A stretch of DNA of 40,930 bases from Lachnospiraceae bacterium (GTDB lineage: Bacteria; Bacillota; Clostridia; Lachnospirales; Lachnospiraceae). This document shows, piece after piece, positions 36,992 to 40,930 of the stretch. The notes beneath the pieces are model-generated. The model worked only from the letters and a program-made list of their open reading frames with translations, ran no database searches and was not told the DNA's origin. Within the stretch, counting starts at the first letter, position 1; each line of letters begins with the position of its first letter. The DNA lies in NCBI GenBank assembly GCA_910575555.1, contig CAJTFX010000039.1, positions 1 through 40,930 of the forward strand, written 5' to 3'. Position numbers and translations under genes: made by a program.

Positions 36992-38668
36992 ATGAGATTT
37001 AGATATGGAAAGCGAATCATAGCGGCGGCATTAGCGGCCTGTATGGCAGGTTCCCTTGCCGGCTGCGGTGGAAAGAAGGAAATCAATGACGGCACATTCC
37101 GTCCGGTAGACGAGGCGGAGCTTCAGTTCCCGCTGAAGGAGAAAAAAACGCTGACTGGCATGATTAGTTATCCTGCCAATACAGAGTCTGACCCGAATAA
37201 CAGGACAATCTTTAAGCGGCTTGAGGAACAGACAAATGTTGAGATTGACTGGACGGCTATTCAGGCGGACCAATGGGCGGATAAGATTTCTCTGAACATG
37301 TCTGACCCGAATAAATTGACGGATTTTATTTTTACTGCTGGATTTACAGACAGTAATCTGCTAAGATATGGTGAGTACGGCGCAATCATCCCGCTGGAGG
37401 AGTATATTGACGCCTATATGCCCAACTTGAAAGCTATTTTTGACAAATATCCAGAATACCGGGTTATGAGTACGGATGTAAATGGGCATATTTGGTCGCT
37501 GCCCTGGATTGAACAGCTTGGTTCTGGAAAAAAGGCAATCCAGACGATTGATAATATGAGCTTTATCAACAAGAAGTGGCTGGATTTCCTGAATCTGGAA
37601 ATACCGGAAACGGTTGATGAATTTGAAGAAGTTCTGATTCAGTTCCGGGACCATGCATCTGAGCTTCAGGAAGAGTTTGGGATTGACGGGAGCATTATCC
37701 CAATGTCCTGTATTGTAAACGACGGCGGCCAAGATCCTGCAATCCTGATAAATGGCTTTGGGGAAGGGTATGGCGATGCAGATAAGGGCAGGCATATTGC
37801 AGTTACTGACGACCAAAAGGTAATCTGCAGTGCAACGCAGGAAGGATATAAGGCAGGAATTGAGTGGCTGAATAAGCTGTACGAGGAGAAGCTGATTGAT
37901 CCGGAAGCATTTACGCAGGAGTGGTCTACCTATGTATCCAAGGGGAAATCCGGACGTTACGGGGTCTGCTTTAGCTGGGATGTAGGGAATATTGACAACT
38001 TAAAAGACTGGGTTCCCCTTCCGGTGCTGACGGCAGATACAAGGAACCTGACCCCGCAGAACGGTTCTTATACCAGCGGATATGACCGCGGGCGCTGCGT
38101 CGTTACTTCAGTCGCTGAGAACCCGGCGCTGGTATGCGCATGGCTTGACCAGATGTACGCGCCGATGCAGTCCCCTCAGAATAACTGGGGAACCTATGGG
38201 GAAGATGATGATTTTGATATCTTTGAAATGGGCAAGAATGACAAGGGTGAGGATATGCTAAAGCATGCGCCTTTGGGAGATGCTTCCCCAGTAGAAGTAA
38301 GGGAGGCAGAAGCGGTAGGCGGACCCCTTGCTGTGCTGGATGAATATTATGACGTATATGTAACTTGCCCAGATGATGCGAAGTACCGCCTTGACTGGAT
38401 AGAAGAGTACTATACGCCGGATATGCACACCGAAAATGTATATCCCAATATTTTCATGAGCCGTGATGATACGGAGAAGCTTTCGAACCTGCAGGCAGAT
38501 ATTTCAAAAGCCATCAATGCGAAGAAAGCAGACTGGATTATGAACGGGTTTACAGATGCAGATTGGGAAGATTATCTGGAGGATCTAGAGGCATATGGCT
38601 TAAGTGAATATCTGGAACTGTTCCAAGTCTATCTGGATAAGTACAACGCAGAAACGGCGGAAAATTAA
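36992..38668 (+). CDS. Extracellular solute-binding lipoprotein (LipO/YtcQ type)
   Basis: A 558-residue lipoprotein: basic N-terminus, hydrophobic core, lipobox SLAGC with Cys 25. The mature protein is large, as in the LipO/YtcQ group that binds oligosaccharides ('NRTIFKRLEEQTNVEIDWTA', 'LTDFIFTAGFTDSNLLRYGE', 'GAIIPLEEYIDAYMPNLKAI', 'VEVREAEAVGGPLAVLDEYY'). AAGGAGG precedes the ATG. It delivers the sugar to the two permeases. A strong hairpin behind it may raise its transcript level relative to the GH32 gene. Confidence 0.93.
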   Translation: MRFRYGKRIIAAALAACMAGSLAGCGGKKEINDGTFRPVDEAELQFPLKEKKTLTGMISYPANTESDPNNRTIFKRLEEQTNVEIDWTAIQADQWADKISLNMSDPNKLTDFIFTAGFTDSNLLRYGEYGAIIPLEEYIDAYMPNLKAIFDKYPEYRVMSTDVNGHIWSLPWIEQLGSGKKAIQTIDNMSFINKKWLDFLNLEIPETVDEFEEVLIQFRDHASELQEEFGIDGSIIPMSCIVNDGGQDPAILINGFGEGYGDADKGRHIAVTDDQKVICSATQEGYKAGIEWLNKLYEEKLIDPEAFTQEWSTYVSKGKSGRYGVCFSWDVGNIDNLKDWVPLPVLTADTRNLTPQNGSYTSGYDRGRCVVTSVAENPALVCAWLDQMYAPMQSPQNNWGTYGEDDDFDIFEMGKNDKGEDMLKHAPLGDASPVEVREAEAVGGPLAVLDEYYDVYVTCPDDAKYRLDWIEEYYTPDMHTENVYPNIFMSRDDTEKLSNLQADISKAINAKKADWIMNGFTDADWEDYLEDLEAYGLSEYLELFQVYLDKYNAETAEN

Positions 38669-38685
38669 ACGGTTCAGTAACATGC

Positions 38686-38725
38686 CAGGCCGTATTTTCA
38701 GCAATATGGATGAAAATACGGCCTG
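38686..38725 (+). terminator. Intra-operon hairpin between binding protein and GH32 genes
   Basis: CAGGCCGTATTTTCA (38686-38700) / TGAAAATACGGCCTG (38711-38725), 15 perfect pairs, followed by 'tgtatatttatttt'. It could act as a partial terminator or as a stabiliser of the upstream mRNA. Confidence 0.7.
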
Positions 38726-38757
38726 TGTATATTTATTTTGGAAAGGAGATATGAATT

Positions 38758-40248
38758 ATGACAAGTCAGACATTACGTGAAGCGCGAAAATACGAAGAGG
38801 CTTTCGGAAAATTAATAAAAGAAGATGAACGTCCGGATTTCCATCTATCTCCACGTACAGGCTGGATGAATGACCCAAATGGGTTTTCCTATTATAAAGG
38901 GCAGTACCATATGTTTTATCAGTATTATCCCTACGAATCCAAATGGGGGCCGATGCATTGGGGCCATGCGGTGAGCGATGATTTGCTGCACTGGGAATAC
39001 CGCCCGGCGGCATTGGCGCCAGACGAGGCTTATGACAGGGACGGATGCTTTTCCGGGAGCGCCATAGAACTTCCGGATGGAAGGCATCTGCTGATGTATA
39101 CAGGCGTGGTGAAGGAGCATCTGGGAAATGACGATTATCAGGAAGTGCAGACACAGTGCGTTGCGGTAGGCGATGGGACAGATTATGAAAAATATGGGCA
39201 GAACCCTGTGCTGGATGAAAAAGATTTGCCAGAAGGCGCAAGCAGAGTTGACTTCCGCGACCCGAAAATGTGGAAAAAATCAGACGGAACTTATGCCTGT
39301 GTGGTAGGGAACCGTCCTGCGGATGGAAGCGGGCAGATCCTTTTGTATACCAGCGCAGATGGCTTTCACTGGGAGTTTCAGAGTGTCTTAGCGTCCAACA
39401 ACAACCGATTTGGGAAGATGTGGGAATGTCCAGATATCTTTGAATTGGATGGAACATGGGTGCTGCTTACCAGCCCGCAGGATATGCTCCCAGAAGGGTT
39501 TGAATACCATAATGGAAATGGGACGCTCTGCCTGCTGGGTGATTTTGAGGAAGAAGCGGGCGCCTTTCATGAAACACATAATCAGTCCATTGACTATGGC
39601 ATTGATTTTTACGCGCCTCAGACCGTGCTGGCGCCGGATGGGCGGAGGGTCATGATTGGATGGATGCAGAACTGGGATTCCTGCAGTATCCGTTCACCGG
39701 AAGCGCCGTGGCTTGGGCAGATGAGCCTGCCAAGGGAATTGTCCATCAAGAACGGAAGGCTCTATCAGAAGCCAATCCGGGAATTGGATAAGATGCGGCG
39801 CAATAAAGTGGCTCATATGGGCGTGGAAGTTTCAGGCATTGTTAAGCTTGACGGAATCAAAGGGAGAAGAGTTGATATGGAGCTTACGCTCCGGCCCGGC
39901 GATACGCAAAACCTATACCATAAGTTTGCTGTCCGGTTTGCCCAGAATGACAAATATTATACTGCTTTGAGTTTCCGTCCCAAGGAGTCTATCCTGAAGG
40001 TAGACAGGAAGTTTTCCGGTTCCAGAAGGGCAATCATCCACCAGCGCCGCAGCCTGGTAAATTCTGTGGATGGGGAACTGAAGCTGAGGATGATCTTAGA
40101 CCGCTATAGCGTGGAAATTTTTGTAAATGACGGTGAACAGGTGATGACAGCGACTATGTACACGGAGCAGGAGGCAGAGGGCATTTCGTTTTTTGCAGAT
40201 GGGATTGTGAATATTGATGTAGTGAAATACGATTTGGCGATAGATTAG
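38758..40248 (+). CDS. Glycoside hydrolase family 32 (beta-fructosidase)
   Basis: A 496-residue enzyme without signal peptide, hence cytoplasmic. The GH32 catalytic triad is visible: nucleophile D39 in WMNDPNG, R167-D168-P169 in 'VDFRDPKMW', and acid/base E223 in 'MWECPDIF'. The five-bladed propeller is followed by a C-terminal beta-sandwich ('LRMILDRYSVEIFVNDGEQV'). It would cleave fructose from sucrose, kestose or short fructans brought in by the ABC transporter; the choice is not visible. AAGGAGA lies before the ATG at 38758. The gene ends 14 bp before the ABC-2 permease remnant. Confidence 0.95.
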   Translation: MTSQTLREARKYEEAFGKLIKEDERPDFHLSPRTGWMNDPNGFSYYKGQYHMFYQYYPYESKWGPMHWGHAVSDDLLHWEYRPAALAPDEAYDRDGCFSGSAIELPDGRHLLMYTGVVKEHLGNDDYQEVQTQCVAVGDGTDYEKYGQNPVLDEKDLPEGASRVDFRDPKMWKKSDGTYACVVGNRPADGSGQILLYTSADGFHWEFQSVLASNNNRFGKMWECPDIFELDGTWVLLTSPQDMLPEGFEYHNGNGTLCLLGDFEEEAGAFHETHNQSIDYGIDFYAPQTVLAPDGRRVMIGWMQNWDSCSIRSPEAPWLGQMSLPRELSIKNGRLYQKPIRELDKMRRNKVAHMGVEVSGIVKLDGIKGRRVDMELTLRPGDTQNLYHKFAVRFAQNDKYYTALSFRPKESILKVDRKFSGSRRAIIHQRRSLVNSVDGELKLRMILDRYSVEIFVNDGEQVMTATMYTEQEAEGISFFADGIVNIDVVKYDLAID

Positions 40249-40262
40249 CAGGGTGTGTTTTC

Positions 40263-40615
40263 ATAAAAGCTTATTTATTTGTTACAAAAATTCGGATACA
40301 GTCGGCTCTGGCTTACCGGTTCAATGTTATCTCCACCATACTAATCCAGTGTTTGCTCATGTTTGCTATGGCATGTTTTTGGAATGCTGCTTATGGCGGG
40401 ACGAAAGCTGTGTCGGGAGTCAGGGAGCAGGACATGCTCACCTATACCATGGTATCCATCATTATGGGGAACCTGCTGACCATGGGCGTGGAAGGGCGGA
40501 TTGAGAGCAGCGTCAGGTCTGGCAGCGTGGCGCTTGATATGTTAAAGCCGGTGAATATCTATGGCATCTATCTGGCAGAGGATTTGGGTGATATGGCTGT
40601 CGCCCTGTTTCAGAT
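40263..40615 (+). pseudogene. ABC-2 type permease, broken at both ends
   Basis: The frame from 40263 reads KAYLFVTKIRIQSALAYRFN and on to 'VEGRIESSVRSGSVALDMLK' and 'NIYGIYLAEDLGDMAVALF'. This matches the start of ABC-2 family permeases (PF06182-like) that form exporters with an ATPase. Where the start codon should be, the DNA reads ATA (40263-40265), and no ATG/GTG/TTG lies in frame before the first membrane helix; the ATG at 40353 would cut that helix off. Near 40610-40620 the sequence turns into an antisense IS630-type fragment, so the remaining ~150 codons are missing. Confidence 0.7.
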
Positions 40616-40781
40616 TATTGATGATCCATGCTTTGGCGGCATCCGTAATTTCAACCGGATGCCCGCTGCAGGGTGCATCAGACAATGCCTCTTTAACTCC
40701 ACCCTCAAAATATTTGCTGATACAAAGCCGTACAGTATTAATGCTGACGCCAAGTCCTTCTGAGATGTCTTTATTCTCCAT
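40612..40781 (-). pseudogene. IS630 family transposase fragment (N-terminal HTH part)
   Basis: About 57 codons on the minus strand, starting 'MENKDISEGLGVSINTVRLC' and continuing 'ISKYFEGGVKEALSDAPCSG', 'HPVEITDAAKAWIIN'. This is the HTH region usual for IS630 transposases. The catalytic DDE part is absent: the frame runs into antisense permease DNA at about 40612. The residues that normally precede 'NKDI' also appear to be lost. Confidence 0.75.
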
Positions 40782-40930
40782 AAATGCGTTTTTTTAACAA
40801 GACTATTATAACACACATTTTAACTAGTGTCTGCTCATTAACTAAAAATACTGATAAACAGTAGATTTTAGTAGAGTTTTGTGTTAAAATAAATGCAGAT
40901 GTAAATTAACGTTCCGGCAAAAAACTTTGC
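40782..40930. other. Window end, no gene recognised
   Basis: A+T-rich DNA. On the minus strand 'gttataatag' (about 40804-40813) could be a -10 for the transposase fragment. The short dyad 'ctgtttatcag' / 'ctgataaacag' (about 40850-40862) is palindromic and may be close to an element end. No coding region is supported. Confidence 0.4.

Noticed and set aside
38756-39457. Antisense open frame of 233 codons in the GH32 gene
   Set aside because: Complement of a gene with all catalytic motifs; no ribosome site.
40253-40504. 83-codon frame starting GTG right after the GH32 gene
   Set aside because: It is the wrong frame of the ABC-2 permease remnant, which shows the family pattern in another frame.

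Overview
The window looks like a chromosomal segment of an anaerobic, spore-forming gut Firmicute of the Lachnospiraceae/Clostridia type. I infer this from gene content, not from any database search: DUF5711, DUF6128 and DUF5105-type proteins, a SpoIID/SpoIIQ pair, an N-terminal-rubredoxin rubrerythrin beside a PerR-like regulator, a clostridial old-yellow-enzyme with Fe-S and FAD/NAD domains, the large SRP RNA, and strong AGGAGG ribosome binding sites.

Positions 1-8.7 kb: after a 5'-truncated Rpn/PD-(D/E)XK nuclease gene, a long minus-strand housekeeping operon reads pfk, dnaX, ybaB, recR, a LysM membrane protein, a DUF5711 membrane protein and a CvpA-like protein. Two of its spacers are built of short tandem repeats. 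Positions 8.7-10.8 kb: a tRNA-Ser(CGA) gene is followed by a small decayed island holding an internally deleted IS1182-type element, a small membrane ORF, a 29-residue holin-like type I toxin with a convergent antitoxin RNA, and a frameshifted integrase start. Positions 10.9-17.6 kb: an HTH-TPR (RRNPP-like) regulator divergent from a DUF5105-type lipoprotein, a DUF6128 protein, a GNAT acetyltransferase, tadA, SRP RNA, a PsiE-like membrane protein, and a PerR-like regulator with rubrerythrin (oxidative stress).

Positions 17.6-26.8 kb: a small P-loop kinase, a DbpA-type DEAD-box helicase, a hemolysin III-type membrane protein, a GIY-YIG protein, the spoIID/spoIIQ-like pair (both apparently lacking catalytic residues), a radical SAM protein with its TIGR03915-type partner, and rsmA. 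Positions 26.8-31.7 kb: after a large inverted-repeat element comes a LysR regulator, then an OYE-type enoate reductase and an OFA-family MFS transporter, which look like a self-contained uptake-and-reduce cassette of unknown substrate.

Positions 31.6-32.1 kb: a 470-bp stretch without a gene that is rich in inverted repeats. Positions 32.1-40.6 kb: a carbohydrate locus with a LacI regulator, a DUF624 (YesL-like) protein and an unknown membrane-anchored protein on the minus strand, divergent from two ABC permeases, a lipoprotein solute-binding protein and a GH32 fructosidase. The locus ends in a broken ABC-2 permease (no usable start codon, 3' end replaced) fused to an IS630-type transposase fragment.

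The most interesting items for follow-up are the type I toxin-antitoxin locus whose two RNAs have near-identical 5' ends, the LysR/enoate-reductase/OFA cassette, the possible lipoprotein-signal-peptide pheromone circuit next to the RRNPP-like regulator, the degenerate MPN-like domain joined to LysM, and the unexplained inverted-repeat regions at 27.0 and 31.6-32.1 kb.
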